Assembly: GCF_900099825.1 (NCBI RefSeq)
Contig: NZ_LT629693.1
Location: forward strand, 4,785,001-4,849,000
Source of the DNA: Bradyrhizobium ottawaense
GTDB taxonomy: Bacteria; Pseudomonadota; Alphaproteobacteria; Rhizobiales; Xanthobacteraceae
Direction: 5' to 3'
Length of the DNA: 64,000 bases
Below, piece after piece: positions 18,113 to 26,238 of this stretch. Position 1 is the stretch's first letter; each line of letters starts with the position of its first letter. The notes beneath the pieces were generated by a model that had not been told where the DNA came from, ran no database searches, and saw only the letters and a program-made list of their open reading frames with translations. The translations under genes and the position numbers were made by a program.

Positions 18113-19084
18113 CTAATACCCTCGCTTGCGATCCACCACGTTCTCCAGCGCGCCGCCGGCTTCAAACCGTTCGATCTGCTGTGCGACGTATTTCGAGATT
18201 TCGTCGGGATCGGTATCGGCCGCATTGTGCGGCGTCAGCACCACTTTTGGGTGGGTCCAGAACCGGCTGTCTGATGGCAACGGTTCGGTGGCGTAGACGT
18301 CGAGCGACGCGCCGCCGAGGGTGCCGTCGTCGAGACACTGCAAAATATCTGCCTCGTTCTGCAGGCTGCCGCGGCCGGCATTGATCAGCACTGGCGCGCC
18401 CATCGGGCTCGTGCGATTCAGTTGGGCGAAGAGATCGCGGTTGAGCACGTGCCGGGTGTCAGGCGTCAGCGGCAGCAGGCAGACCAGGATGTCGGTACGG
18501 CGGAGGAACGGCTGCAGTTGTTGCGCGCCGGCGAAGCAATCGATGCCGTCGATCTGTCGCGGGCTCCGGCTCCAGCCCGCGACGCGAAAGCCGATGTGCC
18601 GGAGCATTTTCGCGGCATGGGCACCCAGTGTGCCGAGCCCCATGACGCCGACCGAGATCGCGCCGGCGGCCCATTGCGATTTCGGCGCCCAGCGTTTGGC
18701 GCGCTGCGACTCCCGCAAGTAAGGTTCCTGCCGGTGATGCATCAGCACGTGCAGCACGACGTACTCCGTCATGCGTTCGGTGAGATCGTCGACCGCGACG
18801 CGCACCAGCGGCACGTCGGGTAGCGACTTGTCCGCCATCAGGGCATCGACGCCGGCACCGAGATTGAAGATGACGCGCAGATTGGGGAACGCGGCGAGTT
18901 CCCCCGGATGCGGTTTCCAGACCGCGGCATAGTGCACCTCGGCCGGATCGAACGCCGCGTCCGGCAACTGCAGCACGCGCCGCCCCCCGCAGACCTCGTC
19001 GAACCGGTTCTTCCACCGCTGCGGCGACCAGTTTTCGGTCCCGCCATGCACCAGCAGAGCGAGCGCACCCTTGTTCATTGCCAT
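18113..19084 (-). CDS. D-2-hydroxyacid dehydrogenase, glyoxylate/hydroxypyruvate reductase type
   Basis: A 323-residue NAD(P)-dependent reductase. The cofactor motif is VGVMGLGTLGAHAAKML and GWSRSPR supports NADPH preference. Catalytic residues are visible: Arg in INAGRGSL, Glu in DVYATEPLP and His in LTPHNAAD. The similarity is to GhrA-type enzymes, which reduce glyoxylate and hydroxypyruvate. It stands alone on the minus strand. Confidence 0.88.
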   Translation of the reverse strand: MAMNKGALALLVHGGTENWSPQRWKNRFDEVCGGRRVLQLPDAAFDPAEVHYAAVWKPHPGELAAFPNLRVIFNLGAGVDALMADKSLPDVPLVRVAVDDLTERMTEYVVLHVLMHHRQEPYLRESQRAKRWAPKSQWAAGAISVGVMGLGTLGAHAAKMLRHIGFRVAGWSRSPRQIDGIDCFAGAQQLQPFLRRTDILVCLLPLTPDTRHVLNRDLFAQLNRTSPMGAPVLINAGRGSLQNEADILQCLDDGTLGGASLDVYATEPLPSDSRFWTHPKVVLTPHNAADTDPDEISKYVAQQIERFEAGGALENVVDRKRGY

Positions 19085-19192
19085 TCCCTGTTCTTCGCCT
19101 TCTTCGCTGTCCCGTCGTCAGCGTGACCTGTATCACATAACGCATTGGACCAATTCCATAGTCTCATTTCATCAAACAACGGGAGACTTCAC

Positions 19193-19477
19193 ATGCGCAA
19201 ACTGATCCTGATTTCCGCTTTCGCGCTCGCCTCGGTTTCCGCCTCGGTTTCGGCGCGGGCCGGCGACCGCAGCCTGATCCTCGCGGCCAACGACGCTCCG
19301 GCAGCCACGACCACGGCCCCCGCGGAAGCCAAGCCGGAAGTCACCACCGATACCGCCAAGCCGGAAGCGACGAAGAAGCAGGCTTCGAAGCCCCAGAAGA
19401 CCCACGCTCGCCACACCTATGAGGGCGACGAGGCGAAGGCCCGCCGGATTGCCGCGCGGTATGGCGTCTACTGGTAA
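19193..19477 (+). CDS. Small secreted Ala/Lys/Thr-rich protein
   Basis: A 94-residue protein with a signal peptide (MRKLILISAFALASVSASVSARAG). A low-complexity Ala/Pro/Thr/Lys stretch follows, and the basic C-terminus ends AKARRIAARYGVYW. GGGAG lies 8 bases before the ATG at 19193. No domain is recognised; it is probably periplasmic. Confidence 0.72.
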   Translation: MRKLILISAFALASVSASVSARAGDRSLILAANDAPAATTTAPAEAKPEVTTDTAKPEATKKQASKPQKTHARHTYEGDEAKARRIAARYGVYW

Positions 19478-19567
19478 TAGTTCTCCAATGTCGCGGTGAT
19501 GTCAGGGCTGGCGCCGACGTGCCGGAACCATCACGACATTTGGCCCACGCCAGGTCGAGGCCGTCAC

Positions 19568-19684
19568 ATGAAAACGTTCAAGAACGTGATTTTCATTCTC
19601 TGTGTGTGCAGTCTTTGTTCCAAGGCGGTTATGCACACTTACCGCCACTTCAATCCGGCTCCAGTTGTGGCGGTCGGTCCCTGA
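19568..19684 (+). CDS. Possible 38-residue membrane peptide
   Basis: The frame MKTFKNVIFILCVCSLCSKAV continues to PAPVVAVGP with one hydrophobic segment rich in Cys. It lies after the secreted-protein gene. An in-frame start at 19496 would lengthen it. Nothing beyond composition supports it. Confidence 0.3.
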   Translation: MKTFKNVIFILCVCSLCSKAVMHTYRHFNPAPVVAVGP

Positions 19685-19701
19685 AATTTCTTCCATACCC
19701 C

Positions 19702-19728
19702 TGTCGGCTGCGGGCATACTCGTTCGTC
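19702..19728 (+). promoter_or_regulatory. ECF42-type promoter 2, autoregulatory
   Basis: TGTCGG at 19702-19707, a 17-base spacer and CGTC at 19725-19728, with the shared GTTCGTC. It is 28 bases before the YCII gene that is coupled to the sigma factor, so the sigma factor would drive its own operon. Confidence 0.75.
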
Positions 19729-19756
19729 ATCAAGACAACGGAGATGCCTGACCGTC

Positions 19757-20125
19757 ATGCTGTACGCCATCCTTTGCTATCACGACGAAGACCATGTGGG
19801 GTCCTGGACCAAGGAACAGGACGCCGCCGTCATGCAGAAGCTCACCGTCGTGCAGGATAAGTTGACCCAACAGGGCCGGCTCGGCCCGGTGGCGCGGCTG
19901 TTGCCGACCACGGCGGCGACGACCTTGCGCAAGGAAGATCCGCCTGTGGTCCTCGACGGTCCGTTTGCCGAGACCAAGGAACAGTTGCTCGGCTTTTACG
20001 TCATCGACTGCAAGAACCTCGACGAGGCGCTCGACGTCGCCCGCGATCTCGGCAAGGCCAATCCGGGCGGCGCCTACGAGATCCGCCCGGTCGGCATGTT
20101 CACGCCGGGGAGTGTCCGGACGTGA
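19757..20125 (+). CDS. YCII/DGPF-domain protein
   Basis: A 122-residue protein of the YCII-related fold (MLYAILCYHDEDHVGSWTKE) containing the DGPF motif in VVLDGPFAETKEQL. Proteins of this family accompany ECF42 sigma factors. The biochemical role is unknown; the fold resembles dimeric alpha/beta-barrel enzymes. Its stop overlaps the GTG start of the sigma gene (GTGA), showing translational coupling. Confidence 0.9.
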   Translation: MLYAILCYHDEDHVGSWTKEQDAAVMQKLTVVQDKLTQQGRLGPVARLLPTTAATTLRKEDPPVVLDGPFAETKEQLLGFYVIDCKNLDEALDVARDLGKANPGGAYEIRPVGMFTPGSVRT

Positions 20126-21393
20126 CCGACACCGCCTGGATCGACGGCGCGCTGACGTCGGCACGTCCCCAGGCGGTCGGCGCGCTGCTGCGCTATTTCC
20201 GCAATCTCGATACCGCGGAGGAAGCGTTCCAGAACGCCTGCCTGCGCGCGCTGAAAAGCTGGCCGCAGAACGGCCCGCCGCGCGATCCGGCGGCGTGGCT
20301 GATCATGGTCGGGCGTAACGTTGCGATCGACGATATCAGGCGCGCCAAAAAGCAGACGCCGCTGCCCGAGGACGAGGCGATCTCCGATCTCGACGACGCC
20401 GAGGAAGAGCTGGCCGAACGGCTCGACGGCTCGCACTACCGCGACGATATCCTGCGGCTGCTGTTCATCTGCTGCCATCCCGAACTGCCGGCGACGCAGC
20501 AGATCGCGCTGGCGCTACGCATCGTCTCGGGCCTGACGGTGAAGCAGATCGCGCGCGCCTTCCTGGTCTCGGAAGCCGCGATGGAGCAACGCATCACGCG
20601 GGCCAAAGCGCGGGTCGCCGATGCCAATGTGCCGTTCGAAACACCAGATGCGGTGGCGCGGAGCGAACGGCTGGCGGCGGTCGCCGCGATGATTTATCTG
20701 ATCTTCAACGAGGGCTATTCGGCCAGCGGCGACACCGCCGAAATCCGCAAGCCGCTGTGCGAGGAAGCGATACGTTTGGCGCGGCTGCTGCTGCGGCTGT
20801 TCCAGAGCGAGCCCGAGATCATGGGGCTGACAGCGCTGTTGTTGCTGCAGCACGCCCGTGCCGACGCAAGGTTCGATAGCGATGGCGCGGTAATCCTGCT
20901 CGACGATCAGGACCGCGCGCTGTGGAACCAGAAGATGATCGCCGAGGGGGTGGCGCTGATCGACAAGGCGATGCGTCATCGCCGCAGCGGGCCCTATCAG
21001 ATCCAGGCCGCGATATCGGCACTGCATGCACGCGCCGCCAAGCCTGAAGAGACCGACTGGACCCAGATCGACCTGCTCTACGGCGCGCTCGAAATCATGC
21101 AGCCGTCGCCGGTGGTCACCTTGAACCGCGCGGTCGCGGTTTCCAAGGTGCGGGGCGCGGGAGCCGCGCTCGAGATGATCGAGCCGCTGGCGTCGCGGCT
21201 GTCGAACTATTTTCATTTCTTCGGCGTGCGCGGCGCCTTCCTGATGCAGCTCGGGCGCAACGACGAGGCGGCCATCGCCTTCGACCGCGCCATCGCGCTC
21301 GCCAACACCTCGGCGGAAGCCGCCCATATCCGCATGCACCTCGACCGCCTGCAGCGCGACAGTTCACCGCGCGGCGTGAAGGCGGGGAAGTAG
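20122..21393 (+). CDS. ECF42-type RNA polymerase sigma factor
   Basis: A 423-residue ECF sigma factor. Region 2 is in the first 80 residues (DTAEEAFQNACLRALKSWP, DPAAWLIMVGRNVAIDDIRR). Region 4 follows at about 125-170 (QIALALRIVSGLTVKQIARAFLVSEAAMEQRITRAKAR). A long C-terminal extension of about 250 residues starts with the family hallmark MIYLIFNEGYSASGD and has TPR-like helices. ECF42 members have no anti-sigma factor; the extension is thought to regulate them. It starts with GTG overlapping the YCII stop. Five matching promoters in this window are its likely targets. Confidence 0.92.
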   Translation: MTDTAWIDGALTSARPQAVGALLRYFRNLDTAEEAFQNACLRALKSWPQNGPPRDPAAWLIMVGRNVAIDDIRRAKKQTPLPEDEAISDLDDAEEELAERLDGSHYRDDILRLLFICCHPELPATQQIALALRIVSGLTVKQIARAFLVSEAAMEQRITRAKARVADANVPFETPDAVARSERLAAVAAMIYLIFNEGYSASGDTAEIRKPLCEEAIRLARLLLRLFQSEPEIMGLTALLLLQHARADARFDSDGAVILLDDQDRALWNQKMIAEGVALIDKAMRHRRSGPYQIQAAISALHARAAKPEETDWTQIDLLYGALEIMQPSPVVTLNRAVAVSKVRGAGAALEMIEPLASRLSNYFHFFGVRGAFLMQLGRNDEAAIAFDRAIALANTSAEAAHIRMHLDRLQRDSSPRGVKAGK

Positions 21394-21412
21394 GATCACG
21401 GTCTATCAGATC

Positions 21413-21536
21413 GTCATGCCCGGGCTTGACCCGGGCACCCACGTCTTTCTTCGCTGCCGATCCAAAGACGTGGATGGCCGGGCATAGGCGAGCGGAAGCG
21501 ACGCCGTCCTTCGGACGGCTATGCCCGGCCATGACG
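21413..21536. repeat. Dispersed palindromic repeat (GTCATGCCCGGG type)
   Basis: A second copy of the repeat at 17944, with the arms GTCATGCCCGGGCTTGACCC and CTATGCCCGGCCATGACG and an extra inner hairpin GCCGTCCTTCGGACGGC. It ends the sigma-factor operon. Confidence 0.75.
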
Positions 21537-21559
21537 AAGTAGAAAAATAATCATCCCCC

Positions 21560-21586
21560 TGTCGGAATCCTCCCCCGTCGTTCGTC
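21560..21586 (+). promoter_or_regulatory. ECF42-type promoter 3
   Basis: TGTCGG at 21560-21565, a 17-base spacer and CGTC at 21583-21586. The tail CGTCTAGTAGACGAG is almost identical to promoter 5. It precedes the DoxX-SRPBCC-VOC operon by 39 bases. Confidence 0.75.
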
Positions 21587-21625
21587 TAGTAGACGAGCAG
21601 CCATTTTGGACAAGGGGAGCAAGCC

Positions 21626-22039
21626 ATGACCACGATCACAGCAACCATGCCGGTCTCGAAGCCAGCGCGCTGGGTCGGCCGTATCCTCAGCGGTCTGGTC
21701 ATCGTGTTCCTGATGCTCGACGGCGCCATCAAACTGGTGCCGTGGCCGGTCGTCACCGACACCATGGACAAGATGGGCTATGGCTCCAGCGAAACGCTGG
21801 CGCGCAGCCTTGGGGTCATCACCATCGTCTGCACCGTGCTCTATTCGATTCCGCCGACCTCGATCCTCGGTGCGATCCTGCTGACCGGCTATCTCGGCGG
21901 CGCGATGGCATCGCATGTCAGGATCGGAAGCCCGCTGTTTACCCACACGCTGTTCGGACTGTATCTCGGTCTCATGCTATGGGGTGGGCTGTGGCTGCGC
22001 GATCGCAACCTGCGCACGCTGATCCCCTTTCAACGCTGA
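21626..22039 (+). CDS. DoxX-like four-helix membrane protein
   Basis: A 137-residue inner-membrane protein with four hydrophobic helices (ILSGLVIVFLMLDGAIKLVP, SLGVITIVCTVLYSIPP, LGAILLTGYLGGAMASHVR, HTLFGLYLGLMLWGGLWL). This matches DoxX-like proteins linked to redox or detoxification functions. It is the first gene of a three-gene operon behind an ECF42-type promoter. Confidence 0.87.
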   Translation: MTTITATMPVSKPARWVGRILSGLVIVFLMLDGAIKLVPWPVVTDTMDKMGYGSSETLARSLGVITIVCTVLYSIPPTSILGAILLTGYLGGAMASHVRIGSPLFTHTLFGLYLGLMLWGGLWLRDRNLRTLIPFQR

Positions 22040-22075
22040 CTCATTTTGAAACCATTCACGTAACCGGAGTTGGAC

Positions 22076-22612
22076 ATGCTCGAAGTCATTGCCGTCATCG
22101 CCGTCATCCTGGCGGTCGCCATCGCCGTGGTGCTCGTTCTCGCCGCGACCAAGCCGGGCCGTTTCAGCGTCCGCCGCGAAATCAGGGTGCACGCGCCGGC
22201 GGAAAAGATCTTTCCGCTGATCAACGATTTTCATCGATGGGTCGACTGGTCGCCCTATGAGCACAAGGATCCCGCGCTGAAGCGCACCTATAGCGGCCTG
22301 GAGAGCGGCAAGGGCGCGGTCTATGCGTGGGACGGCAACAACAATGTCGGTTCCGGCCGCATGGAAATTCTGGAAAGTGCCGCGCCGTCGAAGATCGTCA
22401 TCCAGCTCGATTTCTTCAAACCGATCGAGGGCCACAACACCGCCGAGTTCACAATGCTGCCGCAGGGCGATGGCACCCATGTGATCTGGCTGATGCACGG
22501 TCCGGCGTCGTTCATGAACAAGCTGATGCAGGTGTTCATGAATCTGGACCGGATGATCGGCAAGGATTTCGAAGCCGGTCTCGTCAATCTGAAAAACGTC
22601 ACCGAAAAATAG
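22076..22612 (+). CDS. Membrane-anchored SRPBCC (START/polyketide cyclase-like) protein
   Basis: A 178-residue protein: one N-terminal membrane helix (VIAVIAVILAVAIAVVLVLA), then an SRPBCC lipid/ligand-binding fold (FSVRREIRVHAPAEKIFPLI, FHRWVDWSPYE). The ligand is unknown. CCGGAG lies 5 bases before the ATG. It is 36 bp after the DoxX gene and 31 bp before the VOC gene, consistent with one transcript. Confidence 0.87.
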   Translation: MLEVIAVIAVILAVAIAVVLVLAATKPGRFSVRREIRVHAPAEKIFPLINDFHRWVDWSPYEHKDPALKRTYSGLESGKGAVYAWDGNNNVGSGRMEILESAAPSKIVIQLDFFKPIEGHNTAEFTMLPQGDGTHVIWLMHGPASFMNKLMQVFMNLDRMIGKDFEAGLVNLKNVTEK

Positions 22613-22643
22613 TAGATCCACGCCAGCCACCAAGGAGCTAACG

Positions 22644-23054
22644 ATGCAAATCAATCCCTACCTGTTCTACGACAGCAATTGCGAAGCGGCGTTCAAGTTC
22701 TATGAGAAGGTGCTGGGCGGCAAGATCGAACTGATGTTGCGCAACGCGGAAGGCCCGCCTGAGATGGGAACGGCGCCGGATCGCATGCAGAAAATCATGC
22801 ACGCCCGGATGTCGATCGATGGCGAGGTGCTGATGGCCTCGGACGCGCCGCCCGATCATTTCAACAAGCCGCAGGGCTTTGCGGTATCCCTCACCGTCAA
22901 CGATCCCGCCGAGGCCGAGCGCAGGTTCAAGGCGCTGTCGGAAGGCGGCAGCGTCAACATGCCCTTCAGCAAGACCTTCTTCTCGAAGGGCTTTGGCATG
23001 TGCAACGACCAGTTCGGCATACCCTGGATGGTCAACTGCCCGCTGGAAGACTGA
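22644..23054 (+). CDS. VOC/PhnB-type glyoxalase-fold protein
   Basis: A 136-residue PhnB-like protein (MQINPYLFYDSNCEAAFKFYEKVLGGKI, HARMSIDGEVLMASDAPPD, GMCNDQFGIPWMVNC). It resembles the VOC-fold relatives of glyoxalase and bleomycin-resistance proteins. No activity is established for this subfamily. It is the last gene of the ECF42-linked operon. Confidence 0.88.
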   Translation: MQINPYLFYDSNCEAAFKFYEKVLGGKIELMLRNAEGPPEMGTAPDRMQKIMHARMSIDGEVLMASDAPPDHFNKPQGFAVSLTVNDPAEAERRFKALSEGGSVNMPFSKTFFSKGFGMCNDQFGIPWMVNCPLED

Positions 23055-23063
23055 AGCGAGGTC

Positions 23064-23190
23064 TGTAGGGTGGGTTAGCCGAAGGCGTAACCCACCAGCA
23101 TCTCGATGCGTGGATGGTTCGTCGGTGGGTTACGCGGAGTTTATCATCGGGCGCGCGTACGCGCGACCCGTTGGCTAACCCACCCTACGA
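23064..23190. repeat. Dispersed inverted repeat (GTAGGGTGGGTTAGC type)
   Basis: GTAGGGTGGGTTAGC at the left is inverted as GCTAACCCACCCTAC at the right, with inner copies of GTAACCCACC and GGTGGGTTAC. It separates convergent genes and probably folds strongly in RNA. Confidence 0.8.
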
Positions 23191-23194
23191 AATT

Positions 23195-23632
23195 CTACCT
23201 GCATGTCGGATAGATCGCGGCGAGTTCCCTGCCGCGCAACAGCAGCAGCCGCGACGTCAATCCGCCGCGGCGGCTGATCCAGCCTCGCACCGGCGCCGGG
23301 TAGGCCTCCAGCACCGCCTGCGAGGCTTCCGGTTCCGCATAGAGCCGCCCGCTGCGGTCGATCGAGCGCGCAGCGTGAAATCCGAGCACGGCACGGCGCG
23401 TCACGCAGATGCGGTCGCTCGGCACCGTGCTGAGCACCAGCGTGCAGGCCGAGAGACAGGGACCGTCGATCACGACGCGTTCGCCGGACTCGCGAACGCG
23501 GTCGAACAGTTCGAGGAACGGCCCGACCTGTCCGCCGGGGCTGGCGAGAATGCGCACCTCGGCCTGCACAGGTGCCATCGCGGCGAACAGCGCCGCCGTG
23601 ACCAGAACTGCCTTCATCACCGCCATGCACAT
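23195..23632 (-). CDS. Exported protein resembling COG3904-type periplasmic proteins
   Basis: A 145-residue protein with a signal peptide (VMKAVLVTAALFAAMAPVQA). The segment VRILASPGGQVGPFLELFDRVRESGERVVIDGPCLSACTLVLSTVP resembles the ClpP/crotonase-like serine region of COG3904 proteins, with Ser in the CLSACT turn. GAGGGA precedes ATG 23632. Function unknown. It lies 64 bp downstream of cobT on the same strand. Confidence 0.75.
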   Translation of the reverse strand: MCMAVMKAVLVTAALFAAMAPVQAEVRILASPGGQVGPFLELFDRVRESGERVVIDGPCLSACTLVLSTVPSDRICVTRRAVLGFHAARSIDRSGRLYAEPEASQAVLEAYPAPVRGWISRRGGLTSRLLLLRGRELAAIYPTCR

Positions 23633-23696
23633 GCGCGGTTCCCTCGCATCGATCGTCCGTTGATCTAATGACGCCCGCGCCCGCGACAAGGTTTCG

Positions 23697-24713
23697 TCAA
23701 TCGCCTGCGCCGGAAACGCCGGCCTCGGCGAAGGTTGCCATTCCGAGGTGGCAGGCAAGCGCCGCGCGCAGCAGCAGGATCGCAACCGCCGCGCCTGAGG
23801 CTTCGCCGAGCCGCATGTTGAGATCGAGCAGTGGGTCGAGATGGAGTTCGCGCAGGAGATCGCGATGGCCCGACTCGGCCGAGACGTGCCCGGCACGGCA
23901 GTGATCCAGCATGCCGCCGGCAAGCCGCGCCAGCGGCAGCACCGCGGCTGTTGCGACGAAACCGTCGAGCAGCACCGGGACGCCACGTTGCCGTGCGGCG
24001 AGAACGGCGCCCGATATCGCCGCGAGTTCGCGGCCGCCGAGGGCTGCGGCCACCGCCAGGGGATCGCCGAGAAGGCGCTCGTGCACCTTCAGCGCCGCCT
24101 CGATCGCGGTGCGCTTGCGCGATAGCCCGTCATCGTCGACGCCGGTGCCGCGCCCGGCCCAGTGGCTGGCGCCGCCGCCGAGCAGCGCCGCGCACAGCGT
24201 CGCGGCGGTCGTGGTGTTGGCAATTCCCATTTCGCCGACGACCAGGAGATCGCAATCGTTGGCCACCGCGTGACAGCCGGTATCAATCGCGCTGAGGAAA
24301 TCTTCCGTGTCCATCGCCGCCGCCACCGTGAAATCCCGCGTCGGCCGGTCGAGTTCGAGTGGCACCACGCGCAATTCGGCGCCGGCGAGCGTGGCGATCT
24401 GGTTGATCGCGGCCCCGCCGGCGGCAAAATTCGCCACCATCTGCGCAGTGACTTCCGGCGGATAGGCCGAGACGCCGCGGGAGGCGATGCCGTGATTGCC
24501 GGCGAACACGGCAATGGTGATCCGGTCGAGCCGCGGCGTGGCGTTTTCCTGCCAGCGTGCCAGCCAGATCGCCAGCTCTTCGAGGCGACCGAGGCTTCCC
24601 GGCGGCTTGGTCAGGTTCTGCTGCCGGAGCGCTGCGGCATCGGCCGCCTGCGCATCGCCCCCGGGCAGGTCGCGACAGAACGCGCGGATGTCATCTAGAC
24701 TGTTAAACCGCAT
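23697..24713 (-). CDS. cobT: Nicotinate-nucleotide--dimethylbenzimidazole phosphoribosyltransferase
   Basis: A 338-residue enzyme that activates dimethylbenzimidazole to alpha-ribazole phosphate for the lower ligand of cobalamin. Hallmarks are TKPPGSLGRLEELA, FAGNHGIASRGVSAYP, GEMGIANTTTAA, the substrate-site AESGHRDLL and the closing LRAALACH. It is divergent from cobS, whose product uses alpha-ribazole. No cobalamin riboswitch was seen in the 108-bp gap. Confidence 0.95.
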   Translation of the reverse strand: MRFNSLDDIRAFCRDLPGGDAQAADAAALRQQNLTKPPGSLGRLEELAIWLARWQENATPRLDRITIAVFAGNHGIASRGVSAYPPEVTAQMVANFAAGGAAINQIATLAGAELRVVPLELDRPTRDFTVAAAMDTEDFLSAIDTGCHAVANDCDLLVVGEMGIANTTTAATLCAALLGGGASHWAGRGTGVDDDGLSRKRTAIEAALKVHERLLGDPLAVAAALGGRELAAISGAVLAARQRGVPVLLDGFVATAAVLPLARLAGGMLDHCRAGHVSAESGHRDLLRELHLDPLLDLNMRLGEASGAAVAILLLRAALACHLGMATFAEAGVSGAGD

Positions 24714-24821
24714 GCGATTTCCCTACAACGTCACCTGAAAAAGCAAACCGGTTTCCCGGGCAACACCATGCCCGGACATGTCGAGCCGATCGCACGCTAA
24801 AACGATTCCTTGGGCACCACC

Positions 24822-25574
24822 ATGAATGAATGGCTCGCCGATTTCAAAATGGCCACGGGTTTTCTGACCCGGCTGCCGGTGCCGCATCCGGACGGCGCGG
24901 GGCCGGCAAATTTTGCCCGCGCTTACCGGCTGTTTCCGCTCGTCGGCGCCCTGATCGGTCTCGCGATGGGCGTGCTCTGCCTGGCGCTGCGGCAGGTCGG
25001 TGTGCCCGATCTGGCGGTCGCGGCGCTGGTGTTGGGCGCCGGCGCGGTCTTGACCGGCGCGCTGCACGAGGATGGCCTCGCCGACGTCGCCGACGGCTTT
25101 GGCGGCGGCCGCGACGTCGAAGCCAGGCTTGCGATCATGCGCGACAGCCGGATCGGCACCTATGGCGCCATGGCCCTGCTGGTCAGCTTTGCGACCAAAC
25201 TTTCCGCGCTGGCGGCGATCCCGGACGGCTATGTCGTCCATAGCCTGATCGTGGCGCATGCGCTGGCGCGCGGTATGTTGCCGGCCATTGCGGCAAACCT
25301 TCCCTATGCGCGCCAGGATGGTTTGGCCCGCACCTCAGGCCAGCCGGATACGACGACGGCGGCGATTGCAGGTGCGCTCGCGCTGTTGATCGCGCTGCTG
25401 TCGCTGTCATGGGCCGAGGCGCTGTGGGCCGCGGTTGCGGCTGGCATCAGCGGCTTCGTCATCGCGCGGCTGGCGCTGCGGCAGATCGGCGGCCAGACCG
25501 GCGACGTGCTGGGGGCAGCCGAGCAGGTCGCCGAAACCGCGATCCTGGTGCTGCTCGCCGCAAGACTGGCATAG
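24822..25574 (+). CDS. cobS: Adenosylcobinamide-GDP ribazoletransferase (cobalamin synthase)
   Basis: A 250-residue polytopic membrane enzyme that joins adenosylcobinamide-GDP with alpha-ribazole. Visible motifs are FLTRLPVP at the N-terminus, then GALHEDGLADVADGFGGGRD (acidic active-site cluster) and MRDSRIGTYGAMAL. ATG 24822 gives the family N-terminus; the TTG at 24810 adds four residues. cobC follows after 7 bp. Confidence 0.94.
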   Translation: MNEWLADFKMATGFLTRLPVPHPDGAGPANFARAYRLFPLVGALIGLAMGVLCLALRQVGVPDLAVAALVLGAGAVLTGALHEDGLADVADGFGGGRDVEARLAIMRDSRIGTYGAMALLVSFATKLSALAAIPDGYVVHSLIVAHALARGMLPAIAANLPYARQDGLARTSGQPDTTTAAIAGALALLIALLSLSWAEALWAAVAAGISGFVIARLALRQIGGQTGDVLGAAEQVAETAILVLLAARLA

Positions 25575-25581
25575 GCCCGAG

Positions 25582-26238
25582 ATGAGCGCTGCGACACAGC
25601 TGTGGCTGATCCGGCATGCGCCGGTCGATGGCCCGCGCGGCGTCATTCATGCCGCCGACGCGCCGGCCGATCTCAGCGACATCGCCGCCTTCGCGGCGCT
25701 GAAGGCGCGGTTGCCCGCTTCCGCGCATGCCGTCTGCAGTCCGATGCGCCGCACGCGGGAAACCGCTGCGAGGCTCGGGCTCGATGCGGTCAACGAGTCC
25801 GATTTCGCCGAGCAGGATTTTGGGGCCTGGACCGGACGGCGTCACGACGATCTTTCTATCGAGCTCGGCGCTCCCTATCAGGAATTCTGGAAATCGCCGG
25901 CGGTTAGCCGCGCGCCCGGCGGCGAAAGTTTTGTCGATCAGATCGAACGCGCCAGAGCGGGCCTTGCGCGTTTGCCCGCCGGCGACGCCGTGCTGGTCGT
26001 GCATTCCGGCACCATCCGCGCCGTGCTCGCCATCGCGCTCGACCTTTCGCCCGACTCTGCCTTGCGCTTCGCGATCGATCCGCTGTCGCTGACCCGGATC
26101 GATCGGCTGAAGGATGGATGGCGCGTGGTTGGCGTCAACCAGCGCTACCCGTTCCGCCGTTCGCCGCGCAGGGTCGGCAGGCCGATGCCGGCGGCATCGA
26201 AGCCGCCGTCGACGGCGAGAACTTGCCCGGTGATGTAG
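25582..26238 (+). CDS. cobC: Histidine phosphatase, probable alpha-ribazole phosphatase
   Basis: A 218-residue phosphoglycerate-mutase-like phosphatase. The phosphohistidine site is LWLIRHAPVDG, the acid region is FAEQDFGAWTGRRHDDL and the second His is VVHSGTIRAVL. Being 7 bp after cobS, it probably removes phosphate in the lower-ligand branch. The last 94 bp overlap the 3' end of a convergent SDR gene, which is unusual and makes the last 30 residues (Arg/Pro-rich) look like an extension. Confidence 0.85.
   Translation: MSAATQLWLIRHAPVDGPRGVIHAADAPADLSDIAAFAALKARLPASAHAVCSPMRRTRETAARLGLDAVNESDFAEQDFGAWTGRRHDDLSIELGAPYQEFWKSPAVSRAPGGESFVDQIERARAGLARLPAGDAVLVVHSGTIRAVLAIALDLSPDSALRFAIDPLSLTRIDRLKDGWRVVGVNQRYPFRRSPRRVGRPMPAASKPPSTARTCPVM

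Noticed and set aside
24714..24821. Cobalamin riboswitch between cobT and cobS
   Set aside because: The gap is only 108 bp and has no recognisable B12-box.
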